Assembly: GCA_003868215.1 (NCBI GenBank)
Contig: QWDQ01000067.1
Coordinates: 1-64,000 of the forward strand
Direction: 5' to 3'
Length of the DNA: 64,000 nt
Origin: Pseudophaeomoniella oleicola
Lineage: Eukaryota > Ascomycota > Eurotiomycetes > Phaeomoniellales > Phaeomoniellaceae
Shown: in pieces, positions 35,923 through 47,995 of the stretch
How the letters are laid out: the number at the start of each line of letters is the position of its first letter
Position numbering within the stretch: position 1 is the stretch's first letter
Made by a program: the position numbers and the translations under genes
Notes under the pieces: model-generated
Database searches by the model: none
The model's input: the letters and a program-made list of their open reading frames with translations, nothing else
Told to the model about the DNA's origin: nothing

Positions 35923-38489
35923 GGCGAGCACGGCCCCTTAAAGGGTGTCACCTCGATCCTCGTCGCAAATAAGTCGAACCCGGTCTGAAGGGCTAGATCG
36001 ATTAACAACGCGGGCGGAGAGATGAAGTTGATGATGAGCGTGGATGTCGATGAGATCGAAGAGGATGGATAGGGTGTGTGTGTGTGGGATAGAGCAGGGT
36101 TGGATGTTGGAGTGTCAGGATATGGAGTACAGGTAATTATGGATTCATATGAGTATGGGTGAGAGAATGGAGGAGCGGATTCTTTTTTGCGCAAGTTAAG
36201 GTGGTAAAGTGATGTTTAGGTAAGTTAATAGTTGGTAACAGATGGGAATTGAGGGACAGGATCAGGGATTAGGGAGAGAGACAGGCACGCTGTAACTTTC
36301 CAGACTCTTTGACTTCGAATGGACTTTCTCGGATTTAGACAGGGAAAAAGCGGATAAATTATTGGTGTTTTGGGCGGTGCTAGTCAATTACCTAGGACTT
36401 TTACTACGTAGTAGGCACAATTCTTGTTCAAGTTCTACGCTTACCAGGATGGTCTAGGATGCCTCGGTGCCTATAAAGAGGCGTTTATTTAACTAATGAG
36501 GCTTGAGAAGCGTGGTTAAGATAGTTAAACAGAACGGGCGATTAAAAGCGGGCACGGGAAGAAACATGGGCCTACGGTACGGAGTAACGATACAATGATC
36601 ATACAACCAACCCACCGTTTCGGGGTTGGTGTCTCTGCCCAAGGGGGAAGTGGCCGCCGAGTCCAGTCAAGGGGAGTGCCTGAAAAGTGGACGAAGACGA
36701 CGACGACGACGACGACGACGACGATAGGGTACGGATATGATATGCCTTGGGAAGGTCGACTTCATATGAGGTACGTTGTCGTCAGTCGATCACCAAGAAG
36801 GAAATATCTGGTCCTGGTAAGCGAAGGCGGAGGAGGAGGATGACACAGATCTAAAGTCAATGAAAAACAGTGTACTGTACGACGGCATACAGATGAAAAC
36901 CACAATTCGATACCTAATGATCTTCCCAGACGAAAGAGGAGGAGGACTGTTCGTCCACCAACACCCATCCTTAGGTACCTAGTAGGTATATTCGCCAACC
37001 ACGTATATTCAGACTTGGACCGTGTTCCCCATCTAGATCATATTGCGAGCATGTCAGGATGTAAACTTACATAGTAATATTTATACGTCTTGCTTAAGTA
37101 CCTATAGGTACCTACTCAGTAGATGAATAATCTTCAGCCAGTTCATCATTCTTGTATGGTGGACCTGATTGAGCTTAGCTCGCAGCCACTATGCATCTTT
37201 GTCTTCGTTTTTCTTCTCAGCTATGCCGTTGGTGTTGACTACGAAACACTCTCGCTGTATCTCACGAGAACAAGAGATATACTCTCTTTAGATATCACTG
37301 AAGGTGAATTCCCACTGTTCAGCTAATTACCATTGTATGCATCTACAGACCATGATGAAGTCATCGTGAAGATTGCCCCGACGCACCCAGCAGTTGTAAC
37401 ATTACCCAGGTACATTACCGATGGCCTGATTTGTGCCTTGTCTTTTCTTTGTCTTAACCGGGGTAGGCAAGGATTGAAACCTCCACAGTCCGACAACAAA
37501 CTCCACGCATATCAGCACAGGTCTCTCCTCGTTTCCCTCGGTATCATTTGATCGTCATCTGATCTGATAGGCTATCATAACAAACTTGGACTTTTAGACG
37601 TCAACTCACACAATTGGGACATCGTGATCTATCACTATGGGGTGGAGTTATAAAAACCCTTAATACTCCAGATATGTTGAATGGAGGAACGGGTTCAGCT
37701 CCGCTCGTGCGGAAGAAGGCAGCGGAGAGCCTATGCTGACTCCCCCGGCGGCGCACTAAGGACTAGGTAGTAATATGGTCCACGTCGGCCTTAACCCGGA
37801 CGATGTGCTTGGACGTTCGGACATTCGAGAGACGATAAGATGTGAGACGGAAGGTCTGCGCGCGAGTTGAGGATGGCGTGTGGCTGGCATGGACATGCCG
37901 ACCCAATCCACCCCTGAACACTTACCCCATCAAAACATATCGTATATAGCGGGCCCTCAAAGCAAAAAAAGCCCAGCGACCGGTTTATCATAAAGCCATC
38001 TGCGTTGGCTAGAGATCAATATCTGAAACCATGCTTTCGGCTCTACTCAAAGGTGCAGGTCATGGGAAGCCGCCAGAACTATCGTTGGCCGAATCAGTCC
38101 CTGTACATGCTACCATCAAGTAGCCAATGGATAGCCTTGTGAGAAATCGACCCTATGCATGTGTAACCGTGTGACTGGACATAGCCATCCTCATTCCGAA
38201 CTGCGGATGATCAGTAGGATCGCACCGGTATCAGACGAGAGGCATCTAATCGCTTCATCAAGATGCAGTCGAGTCCTACATTCTCTGGGAAGCAAGGCGA
38301 ATTCATTGCGCCTCGAACCATTAGCAGCGTCAGTCCCGTTTCGCGACATCCCTGCCGCAGACCGAAGATTCTGCCGGTGTCCTGTTGCGAGAAGCTGGAC
38401 GGCGAAGTGTGAAATCTTGCTCTTACGTATGCTGGACATCGTCCCTTTAGGGCAGTATGCTTGATACAAGTATTCTTCCCAATCGTATT
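35923..38489. other. Long intergenic region without recognisable genes
   Basis: 2.6 kb. The left end is the promoter of the DUF7820-type gene; the right end is the 3' region of the Zn2Cys6 gene. It contains a GAC microsatellite (36691-36724) and palindromic TTAGGTACCTA- and CCTATAGGTACC-type motifs (36.97, 37.10 kb). Short open frames at 37.1-37.6 kb and 38.2-38.5 kb show no domain. Confidence 0.55.
36691..36724. repeat. (GAC)n microsatellite
   Basis: About ten GAC/ACG triplets, noncoding. Confidence 0.9.
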
Positions 38490-41179
38490 TCAGGACTCAA
38501 AGTCAGGATCGAATGGCTGCTGCGTCCACTGGGGGCCCCAGTTGTTTGCATACGTCTCCTGTTGAGTCACCGACAAACTCGAAGCACCAGTCTGTGAGCC
38601 CTCTACGGCATTGAACTCCCTCAGCCTCTTGCTTTCAGTCGGAACTTCTTGAGCGGAGATGCCGCCTCTCTTCAGCTGATTACCGTTACCAGCTTTCTTT
38701 CTGTTCATCCAGCTGCCCTGAGCCGCAAGGAGTCCGTCGCGTGCAGCCTCGGCTTTGTCGTAGGTCGAACTAAGTTCATCCAGAGCACGGAAATAGATTC
38801 CCAACGACGCACCGACCTCTTGCTCCACAAGGGCCCGGCGAGATGGGTGACTGGCATGTTCTACAGCGATCATGATCAAGGCTGCCGCCGAAATTATCTC
38901 AACACTGTGGACGTGCATGTGCTTCAGCGGATATCTTGCTTCGTAAGAGGCGAGAAGCTTGGCTATATCTTTAGCTGATGAAATGCATACTCCTTGAGCA
39001 TGCCGATAGCCTCTTCCCTGAAGTGGAACTGGTTGATTGTGTCGTGCTGTCCATGGACGGTGTAACAATATCTGGATCTGGTGATATAGAAGACTAACAC
39101 TGTCAGCTGAGTGCTTGATCATACTACTGGGAGAGCTTACTGGAGCATAAGCAGTTGTCGTGGACATTTCGCTTCCATATCAGACGTATCAATCTGCAAT
39201 TTGACAGGTAAAGAATCCTTCCAAGTAAAGAGCTTTGTGGTCACAGGTTCAGTTCTTGACTGAAGCTCTTTTGGCTCTATACTCCTAGTGCCGAACCTGT
39301 CATTGGTGTCAGCCAGCTCCCCATCCACTTCAGGATTTACTGTACAGGTCATGCATAATTGGCCCAGCTACCTCACAGAGGTAAATGACATGATGGAATG
39401 GCTCCAAGGATACAGGAGTGAGAGCGATCTCTGGTTGAGGAAGGTCCGAGATGCTTTGTAGTTGACTCCATGGAGGGGAAGCAGGATCCACCGGCTTCGG
39501 CGCCGTGGCTTCTCCTTCAACATGGAATGGACGGCCTAAGTGGAAGCTCCAGAAGCTTTTGGGGTCAGTCATGAAAATAACTTCTCGTTCGGGCTTGATG
39601 AAGACTCACTGATTCATAACAAAACATCCCCAAAACGTTATATTCCTGGCATTGGCTTCATCCGGCCTTATAAGACTCTGCTCGACGAAGCGGGTGCAGT
39701 CTCTTTCCAGACCGAGATCAAGACAAAGCCGCATAGCCATCCCTTTCAAAGATCCCGCTGGTCAGCAAAGGCTGCGAAAATCTGCGCTCGATAGATACTC
39801 ACCTGTATAGCTCCAGCCTCCAGCATCTTTGTTAGATGCCAGCTCGTGTGTACTCAAGAGCACTAGCGCTTGTACGGTCGCCACAGAGGGATATTGGATA
39901 TCGATTTGCAGCAGTGTCTTGGCACGATCCGCGAAGAAAACGGGTAGAGACCTTGGATATGTATTGAAGCTCGCTCTGAATGGTGGCTCGTGTGCGGCAC
40001 CAAGAGCGCACCTTGAAAATGTCAGCACATTTCTATCAAGGCCAATAAGTAGGAGGAGTTCGCTCACATCGCGTTTGTCAGACAATCTGAATAAAAGCCA
40101 CGATCACGCTCTCCTTGGCGATACCGTTGCCTTGCCAAGTTGTAAATATTCTGGTCCACAAGCGGCAAGACAGGCTCTTGATGTTGAAAGTACAGATCGA
40201 TGAAGTGCGTCTCGAGAGCTATGTCTATTGGCTTACCAACCAACGAGTGGGACAAGAGCGTCTCTCGTTCTTTCTGGAGTTTGCGTAGCTCTATATCTTC
40301 TTTCTGCTGATAGTGGTCGTCATCATCAAGAAAATTGGCCGTGGACGCCGGACCGATGTACTTGATTTTGCCATCGGGGGCAATCTTCAAAGATCCAAAA
40401 CGAGCCGAGAACCGGTTTATAAATCTGTCGTCAAAGTCATCCTGGCCCTCATCCGAAGACTTGCTACTGCTGAGTGTTGGCTGGGCTTCAGCATTTTGTT
40501 GCTGAAGCGGCTGAAAAGATGGCCATGGCAAATTGGGATATGGGATACTGGAAGGATTGTTTAGAGTGTTCCCAGGCACCATACCCGGCGGGAAAGGCAC
40601 AGGAGCTTGAGGATCCCACAATGCCCATGGATCGGCTTCCAAATCCCAGCTCCACTCACCCGGGTCAGGTTGAAAACCCTCCGTTGGTGATGCGAACGTA
40701 TTGTTCACTAAAGCTACATTCTGGGAGGATGGGTCTGCAGAGAATTGCGGTTGAAGTCCGGTTGGCGTTGGAACGGAAGGACCTAACGGCGTCGTATTTG
40801 ATGGTGTAATGCTCTTTGCCCTGGGCCCAGAATTGTCACCTACCAGGTTTGATGGCCAAGGTATTTTCAGTCCATCACAGACATCAATGATGGTTTTAGT
40901 CTCCTCCCACTTCATAGGGGGCACGACAAGACCACTATTAGTCAAAATAGTGGTTAGTTGCTCGACCCTCGTGGAGAGGAGTTCAAGAGCATATCGCGTT
41001 CCTTGTACTCTGCGCTTGTCCTCATTCGTTGGGTACTCGCAGACAGCCGTCTTGCCCTTTCGGGTGCAATTGCCACATGGTTTTTGACCGTCACATTTGA
41101 TCTTGCTTTGTCGGCAGGCGTCACAAGCCGTAGTGATGTGCCTTCTCGGGGCCTTCTGTTCCTCTCTATCAGACCCCAT
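38490..41179 (-). CDS. Zn(II)2Cys6 transcription factor with fungal_trans domain
   Basis: A six-exon model: 41179-40068, 40011-39803, 39742-39610, 39555-39341, 39276-39141 and 39093-38490, 802 aa. Five introns of 47-64 nt all agree in phase; the fourth (39340-39277) is the least certain because several acceptors are near. Residues 19-47 form a binuclear zinc cluster (CDACRQSKIKC, then C-x2-C and a last Cys; C-x2-C-x6-C-x5-C-x2-C-x8-C). A linker and a coiled-coil-like ALELLSTRVEQLTTIL follow. The central regulatory domain is recognisable from HFIDLYFQHQEPVLPLVD, CALGAAHEPPFRA, MAMRLCLDLGLERDCTRF and FWSFHLGRPFHV to ILLHRPW. It is a nuclear DNA-binding regulator; the target genes are unknown. 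It lies 3' of the pectin methylesterase gene on the same strand. Confidence 0.85.
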
Positions 41180-41662
41180 CCTGACACTTGGCCCTCGGAG
41201 GCTGACTCTCAGAGACTTATCAGAGTGGAAAGCCTTCAGCCGTTCATACGTAAGACATTAACAAAGTTCCTGACAGCTAAGGGAGTTTGTCGCGAGCCAA
41301 CCCCAGTCGCTACACTCGCGTTTTCCATCGCTGCCAGCACTTTACTAAGAGCAGAGCAGTTTCTGGAACTGTATACGATAGCGTGAGGATGAAGTACAAG
41401 TCTTCTTCTCTCGGACAGACCAGTTGTCGTCTTTATCGTAGTAGGTATGTGAAAGCTCTTAAAGATGGATATCCAGTGGGGTCATGCTCTCAGCCGGGGT
41501 TGGCTCCGGGGGACAACACTACGGCAAGTCTGCCGAATCGCCCCCTGACATAAGAATCATCAACACGAACACGGCATTTTGCGTGTCATTCATTGATGAT
41601 ACTGTACATATTTTCCATTGAATATCCCATTCCCTAGTAGCTATGTGTGTACTTTGCCCTGT
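41180..41662. other. Intergenic region
   Basis: 483 bp between the end of the pectin methylesterase gene and the start of the Zn2Cys6 gene; the latter's promoter. No specific element called. Confidence 0.55.
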
Positions 41663-43103
41663 TTACGCGCTATAATCAACCCAATCGTCATTTCCATATC
41701 TGCCATCGACGTACTGAAACACTCTGGCAGCGCTACTGTACGGCTCCCATTGCGCTTGGGTCAATTCTTTCGTGATATTTGCATTTGCTACGCGGGTAGT
41801 AAGATTGAATCCTGGGCCGTAGTCTTTGTACTCTGCCATGAGGGTATAGTTATCGACGCGTGGAGTAGAAGTAGACCACTCAATGTATCCCCCTGGTTGG
41901 ATGCTGTCATCTAAGTAGTTGAACGCAAAGATCGAACGGTGTGCATCGTTCCATGGGCGACCAAGCGCACACTTGTGCGTGATGTTCAAGCTCGAGTTTG
42001 CCTTATGGATGTTGCTGTCGATGATGTACACACCATACCTGTGAGCAGTCTTGTGTCAATGCTGCAAAGTCGATCAGCGTTGACGGAGACTCACTTGTTC
42101 GTAAAGGTTGTGTTGGTGCCTTTCCAAGCCGTGATACCTCCGCCGCATCCACGCAGTTGAATATCACATGTTTGCACCCACGCTGTACCAAACCCATAGA
42201 AGAAGTCTTTGCAAGATTAGCTTGATGAGAACATTCGAACCCAGATCCATGCGTTACCTGTCTGACCGGCAATCGCGGACCTGTAGAAATATGCTGACCC
42301 GACCTTGCCAACATACACAGTATCTTGATAGCTATAGAAGCCAGAATAGTAAAACCCGGCATTGGCATATCCCATGGACAAAGCTAAGCTAGGTCCATCA
42401 CTATAGGGGACATAGTCATTGATGATATTCAGGTTGTATGTCCGGAAATCGACGTTCCCAAAACGCTCACCCGGTGGCCTGTGCATTGTCAGTCATTGAA
42501 CGAAGATGTCAATCTGAACATATGCAATAGTACTGAGCTGAGTCTAGAACTGAGCTCCAGGAAGAAATTCATTGCAACATCGCAGCGTACGATCAGATAT
42601 GCACTTATGGAATACAGAACTCACACTGAGAACCCTGTCGGACCAGAGCCTGTGAGAGCAGCATCTAGGTTTGGAGCAACGGTCAAGGTCGCGGTATAAG
42701 CGTCGTCGCCTGTCCCTGCGATGGCGGCCCATCTGACGTTGACCTCATTTGCTGCATAGTCCTTAGGATTTGAGGTTGAACCAAGTAAATAAACAGGACC
42801 AGATCTTGTAATATTGACCTGTTCAGAGTAGTTTCCTGCTTGTATGAGAACCACTGCTACAGACGAGTCGTTCTTCAATGACTGTATGGCCGATTGGATG
42901 GTGGTATACGTTTGGTTTGTTCCAACGAGCCGAGTTCCCTGAGGACAGCCTTGTAGAGGATTCGCTGTCGGCTTTTGGCACTCCGCTCGGTTGAAGCTAA
43001 GAGACCGTTTTGTCTTCGCTTCGAGCGGACTTCCGTCAATGAGGCGGCACCAGGGGAGGAAGAGAGTGCAGAAAAGAAACACGGAGGAAATGCGAGACAC
43101 CAT
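41663..43103 (-). CDS. Secreted pectin methylesterase (CE8)
   Basis: Four exons (43103-42625, 42478-42258, 42206-42095, 42038-41663) give 395 aa; the first intron is unusually long here (146 nt), the others 51 and 56 nt. A signal peptide (MVSRISSVFLFCTLFLPWC) is followed by the right-handed beta-helix fold typical of CE8. Catalytic landmarks are YQDTVY (Q211, D212), QTDFFYGFG with the nucleophile-position aspartate (D234) and LGRPW (R298). Several N-glycosylation sites are seen. It removes methyl groups from pectin outside the cell, which opens it to pectate lyases and polygalacturonases. The first splice rejoins GFSVPPGERFGNVDF. The end (DDWVDYSA) has no cellulose-binding module or GPI signal. 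Confidence 0.92.
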
Positions 43104-43758
43104 GGTTGTAAGTCATTTGTCAGGGTACTACAGGAAAGATTCAGAGCGAGAAGTCCAGTGACCATATATATATATGCCCGATTAGACAATTAAGTCAAGC
43201 CTCCGGAAGAATTTGCTGTGCTCTCTTGAGGGAAAGACTTGGTATGATATTGTGCTAGCGGAGGAGTAGGAGAAAGCTTGACCAACGAGGTCCATATTGT
43301 GAGACGGATGGTTATACATTCGGCAAAGCAGAGCAATCCCTTCGAATACTGATTTGTCTCGGATAGACTTCAGTATATATCAAGAGTGTCGGAGGAGATG
43401 GCACTTGCAATCGAACGGTCTGGAAAGTTGCTGGAGATGTGATCAAAAGAGGGACATCGGAAGAGGCAAAAACATGGGGAATATAAAGTAACCTGGAGTA
43501 GTGTGGACTATATTACTCCACCAATCAATACGGTTGGGGATTTCACTTGAAATAATGCGTAGAGACAGCTCATCTTATCTTGACTTTCACCAGATAAATG
43601 AATTGTATCGGAGCTGGTGCAAGTTCTCTTGATACTCAGCAAGAATCACTATTACCAGGACGAGAAAAGGGACCCCCTCACAGTCGGTAAACACAAGATA
43701 TATAGGTACGCTTCAGATGACTCGTCTGGAGGGGTAATTTTATATACAGTCTCTCGTC
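43104..43758. other. Intergenic region
   Basis: 655 bp: promoter of the pectin methylesterase gene and 3' end of the SR140-like gene. A TA run near 43166-43175 may serve as a TATA-like element for the esterase. Confidence 0.5.
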
Positions 43759-46188
43759 TTATTCGTTATCAGATTCGTCAGCAAACATATCAGCTGCTCG
43801 TGGCCGCTGTCGCCGAGCCACCTGCTCCTGTCGCGCCGTAGCTTTTGACTCTGAAGAAGATGCTATTGGCGCGGCCACAGGCTCTGGCTCCATTGATGCT
43901 TGGTTAGTCTGCTCAGGCGGGCCACTCGTATCCTCAGGTCCGCCTTCATCGTCACTACTGTCGAGCATCGGAACGCCATCGAGGTCTTCGTCATTGATTG
44001 CGGCATCCATTCCATCATCTTCTACAGCCTCTCCGCCAACATCTTTCATTTCCTGGTCCTCGCTGGCCTGTTCTTGCTTTGCATCCTGTACAGACTTCCA
44101 TCTACTCTTCGCTTTCTTATCTTCTTCTGCAGCCTTCTGCTTTCTCATCTCTTCTCTAGCTGCTTCGGCCTTTTCAGCCTCGGTAAGTGGAGGATTATTG
44201 AACCCCTCCACAAACGCATCTTGAGACTTTTGAGGAAATACAGACCAGCCTTCAAACATGTTGAGCAAGGAATTGACGCTCCTCTTCCACTTTTCTGCTT
44301 TCAACTTTCCCCATCCTAGCTTCTTATCAACTCTCCCAAGTGTTTCGAACACCGACTGCCTCTTCAATGCTGCTTCGAAGAGTGAACGATAGCGCCAGGC
44401 ATGCCTGACGCCGGAAGTTGAGGAGGAAGAAAGAATGTCTGATATCACGTAGAGACCAACCAGTGAGGCTGCTGTCATGTCTATCTTATCCGGTTGCAGT
44501 TCTTTTTCGGCAGGAGTGGCCTCTTTCTCGTCGTTATCAGGTGTAACACCCCCTTGCTCTCCTTTCCTCCTGCTTTCGAAGTCTGGGTTGGCCTCTGTAT
44601 AACTAAACGGATGAAGAACGTTCGCAACGACGAGATTGACGACCTCATCAGCACCTGCACCCGCATGATCAATGGCAAATGCCGTTATCCTTGCAACATC
44701 TCCCTTCCTAAGTTTGGCATTTGTATCTGGCAGTCGGGATAAAAGATGCACTAGCTTCGCCCTTGCGATCGGCGCAAGGTAGCCACCTCCTTCCATCCCA
44801 TCTGCTTCGTTGGCCTGACCGGCATCTCTTCTCTCATCGTCCTCTTCATCAGAGGAATCGTAATCAGGGTCAGAAACAAATTCCTCAATCTCGGTCGTAT
44901 ATTCATATCTCAAATTCTGGTCTGGAGGGAGCCATGCAACGCCTTTGTCGAATAGAACTTGCCCTTCACCTCCAACACGATTCAGTGGGGCTCCTGAGGA
45001 AGTGACGAGCTCCCACAGCCTCCAACGATAATAGACACCACCAGGAGATCTGGCATTCCACAACCATGCCCATTTCTCTTCTCGTTGCACCGAGGGTCGA
45101 CTCATCAGCAGGGCCTCAAACTCTGGACCGTATGTAAGTAGAGCCTCAAGGGTTTTGTGTATCAATCGTAATTGCCTAAGGTCATTCGGTGGCTGCACGG
45201 TAACTTGTACTCCGGCTTTATTCCTTTGAAATGCGGCTGGACTATAAGATGTTGGCGGCGCAAATCCCCGATGGCTAGGAGGAGGGGCTCTGTTCAGACT
45301 GCTAGCCTGAGGTATTGTTTTAGCCCCAAAGGGTAGACTCGCAGACCCTCCTAGCCCCTGACCCGAGAGGGCGCTCACCGATACTGCAGAGGATAGATGT
45401 CTTGATATTGACAGGTAGTAACCCAAGCCAAGATAACGGTTCTGAAGGCTGTTGACCACTGTATCGATATCTGAAGCTGGTGTCTCTTTGGAGAGCGTGA
45501 CTATAGAGGACATTGATTTCCGCTCTGTTTGATTGTTTCCCGGTGATTGTGCCGGCGTAATGCGAACATTATCTATCGATAGCATAGGCGAGATGAGCGC
45601 ATTGATTACGGACTGGGAAGTTCCTGGAGGTAGTGACTGTAGTTGTATTGTAGGTTTAGCTGCTGCTCGATCTCCTGCTCTTGAATCTCCGAACTGTTCG
45701 TCTTCGTCGTCGGAGGTGCGGAATGCTGATGTTGCATCTTTTGGTCCCGCTGGAGCAGAATCGTCGTTGTAGGCGAACATGCCATGATTGCGCTTCGGCG
45801 GTAGACTGTCCTCGTACTGCCGCTTTCTGCCGAAGGCTGGAGCAGCTGGTCCAAGTGTTCCAGGTCCGCTATTCCGTGTAGATGGTAATGGACCTAAGCT
45901 ACCAGGGCCACTACTCCTCCCGGTTGTGGATGTGAAATGCCTCTTCCCAGGACCAGGCCCATAAGAGCTCCCTGACGGCCCGACTCTTGGAGCGAACCTA
46001 TTCTGAGACTCCGTCTCATCGTCGAATGACTTGACGAAATCTTCATAGACTGCTGCTGTTGCCGCTTCTTCGCGTGCACGTTTCTCTTCTGCTTCTGCTT
46101 TTTGTCGTTCAAACAGCGACTTTTTGGTCGGCGCACTGAGCTTTGCCGAGGCTTCAGGGAAATTCTTCAATTTTGAGGGTTCAGGCAT
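43759..46188 (-). CDS. SR140/U2SURP-like splicing factor (SURP + CID)
   Basis: A single exon of 809 aa. Order of parts: a charged helix (residues 20-55), a Gly/Ser/Pro-rich stretch with GPG motifs (66-120), a region weakly like an RRM (about 178-260; TIQLQSLPPGTSQSVINALISPML), a SURP-like helix pair (about 340-400; LRLIHKTLEALLTYGPEFEALL then WAWLWNARSPGGVYYRWRLWEL), an acidic stretch (438-465), and a CID-type all-helical domain (about 470-655; KLVHLLSRLPDTNAKLRKGDVARITAFAIDHAG, GLYVISDILSSS, RHAWRYRSLFEAAL). A charged, coiled-coil and acidic tail follows. Human SR140 has RRM, SURP and CID in this order and acts at the U2 snRNP. The weak RRM makes this a diverged fungal version. It is divergent from the gene at 46513. 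Confidence 0.8.
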   Translation of the reverse strand: MPEPSKLKNFPEASAKLSAPTKKSLFERQKAEAEEKRAREEAATAAVYEDFVKSFDDETESQNRFAPRVGPSGSSYGPGPGKRHFTSTTGRSSGPGSLGPLPSTRNSGPGTLGPAAPAFGRKRQYEDSLPPKRNHGMFAYNDDSAPAGPKDATSAFRTSDDEDEQFGDSRAGDRAAAKPTIQLQSLPPGTSQSVINALISPMLSIDNVRITPAQSPGNNQTERKSMSSIVTLSKETPASDIDTVVNSLQNRYLGLGYYLSISRHLSSAVSVSALSGQGLGGSASLPFGAKTIPQASSLNRAPPPSHRGFAPPTSYSPAAFQRNKAGVQVTVQPPNDLRQLRLIHKTLEALLTYGPEFEALLMSRPSVQREEKWAWLWNARSPGGVYYRWRLWELVTSSGAPLNRVGGEGQVLFDKGVAWLPPDQNLRYEYTTEIEEFVSDPDYDSSDEEDDERRDAGQANEADGMEGGGYLAPIARAKLVHLLSRLPDTNAKLRKGDVARITAFAIDHAGAGADEVVNLVVANVLHPFSYTEANPDFESRRKGEQGGVTPDNDEKEATPAEKELQPDKIDMTAASLVGLYVISDILSSSSTSGVRHAWRYRSLFEAALKRQSVFETLGRVDKKLGWGKLKAEKWKRSVNSLLNMFEGWSVFPQKSQDAFVEGFNNPPLTEAEKAEAAREEMRKQKAAEEDKKAKSRWKSVQDAKQEQASEDQEMKDVGGEAVEDDGMDAAINDEDLDGVPMLDSSDDEGGPEDTSGPPEQTNQASMEPEPVAAPIASSSESKATARQEQVARRQRPRAADMFADESDNE

Positions 46189-46512
46189 TGTGCGCAGCTC
46201 ATGCAGGCTCTATCAGGGAACCAGTATAGCCATGAGATATCAAGAGAATTCGAAGAAGGTAATGGACCAAACGTAGAGTCGTTACAACAACAGACTACAA
46301 CGGTAGGGTACGGCATGTGGAGAAGCTGCCTACAGGATACAGTAAGTAGTAGCCTTATCTTTGCGGGGAAGACTCGCTATTAATAAGTCGCGCGTCTCAA
46401 CTAGAATATTAAGATAGATGCGACGCTTGATCGCTAGCCTTTCCTCTACGATGGTCAACCTGACTATCATTGTTAGCTTTCGAAAGTTTGCTACTGTTTC
46501 AAGGCTGCGAAG
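46189..46512. promoter_or_regulatory. Divergent promoter, SR140-like / conserved unknown
   Basis: 324 bp between two start codons on opposite strands. No specific element recognised. Confidence 0.5.
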
Positions 46513-47798
46513 ATGACACCAGCAGAAGAAGTACAGGAGCTGTTGAGGTTCCTGACCAAGGAAGCTCGTGTTCCTTTGGCATTGGCAATGTCGAAGATAC
46601 ACGAATTGCGGAAGAGCAACCTCAATAGGTGAGCACATGCGGCGTGATCTGCACCTGTTCTCTGATTGATTTCCACAGCCCGGATCTCATAGCTAAGACA
46701 TCGCTACCGAATGTTCAGACGCATTTTCCAGACGACAAGCTAGCTAGACAGGTGTTCAATGCCGCAAAGCGAGTAGGCAAACGGGCTACCGCTGGTGATA
46801 TCAAAACGCCTGCTGGCAAGCGATCTAGGTCTCCCGAAAGAACGGTGCAGACTAACGACGACCCTGCAGCGCTAGAGAATAGTCTTAGGCTTCCTGTTAG
46901 CAATGCATCAGAAGATGAGCTCAAAGCAACTGTGTTACAGACCAACAGAGCCCCTTTGGTTCTTGCATTTGCAGTAATGCTGTTAAAGTATACAATGCCG
47001 GAACAGCCCTTGTCTAGCCGGTTAAGCCTTGCACAAGCAAATGTTTCCATGAATTCGAAGAGTAAGGCGCAAGCTATCGGTCTCGACGCTAGCAAGTCCG
47101 CCGAGCAAGAAGGATGGGCGCAAGGTCAACCTCAGGTAAAGGTACTAGGCCGTCCAGTACCTGTCATGAGGCGTGCTGGTTACCGTATCAGAGACGTCAA
47201 CACACCTTCTGATGAAACACCAAATAAAAGGCCCAAGCTAGAAGAAGAGCCACAAGGGTCAGAGGACGAATTGGGTAGATATGTGGAGGAGCTTCCTGAG
47301 GAGGCGTTGTGGGGTCTCGATCTTGAAGCTCTGCGCAAGTCGAACAGGCATCTGGTTCAGAACGCACCTGCATCTTCCTTTAATGGCTTGCCCATCTACT
47401 CTCCCCACTCCGCTAGAGCCTATCTACTGAGATCCGTCGTCTTGATCGAAGAAGACGAATCTCCATTTCCGACTCAGACCACACTTAAAGCCGAGCCTGT
47501 CAGTTCTGAAGGCTCCAGCAGGAATTCGAAGATGTCAATATCGAAACCGGTCGATCCCAAGAAGAAGTCCCCAGCTGAACTAGCTGCCGAGAAAGAACGT
47601 GCCGTGGGCCTTCTCTTGCAGGCCATCGACATGTTGATGCAGTCATGGGCGGGATCTCTAAATACCGACGAGTTGGATCGTAAGGCATGGGGTTGGTACA
47701 TGACTGTGAGACCAGATGTAGCATCTGGACAGAAAGGTTGGGGTCAAAAGGGCGACCTGAGGTTAGGAAGAATCTTGGCTCTAAGAAAAGCTGGATGA
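46513..47798 (+). CDS. Conserved fungal protein, unknown function
   Basis: Two exons (46513-46628 and 46679-47798), 411 aa. The 50-nt intron (GTGAGC..CCACAG) splits a serine codon and joins KSNLN to SPDLIAK. The N-terminal ~75 residues are helical (EEVQELLRFLTKEARVPLALAMSKIHELRKSNL, then DKLARQVFNAAKRV), followed by a basic nuclear-signal-like stretch (TPAGKRSRSPER). The C-terminal part has an acidic segment, PVPVMRRAGYRIRDVN, SAEQEGWAQGQPQ and a well-preserved-looking end (RKAWGWYMTVRPDV, GWGQKGDLRLGRILALRK). I have seen this type of protein in other filamentous ascomycetes without a function; nuclear location is inferred from the basic patches. It shares its promoter region with the SR140-like gene. 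Confidence 0.7.
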
Positions 47799-47995
47799 GT
47801 AACTTGCATGCTACCATCACCCAAGGAGCTCTATGGACGGCTGATCGCAGATATCACAAGTTCAAAATGGAGATCCGTTAAGAAAGTGCTGTGACTGCAT
47901 TTCACATCTATGATCCCCTCGTTGGATTCGCTAATCACATTTCTTTGCGGAGGTTGTTGTAGCAGCAAAGTGCATCGCCTAATATTCACTTCGAG

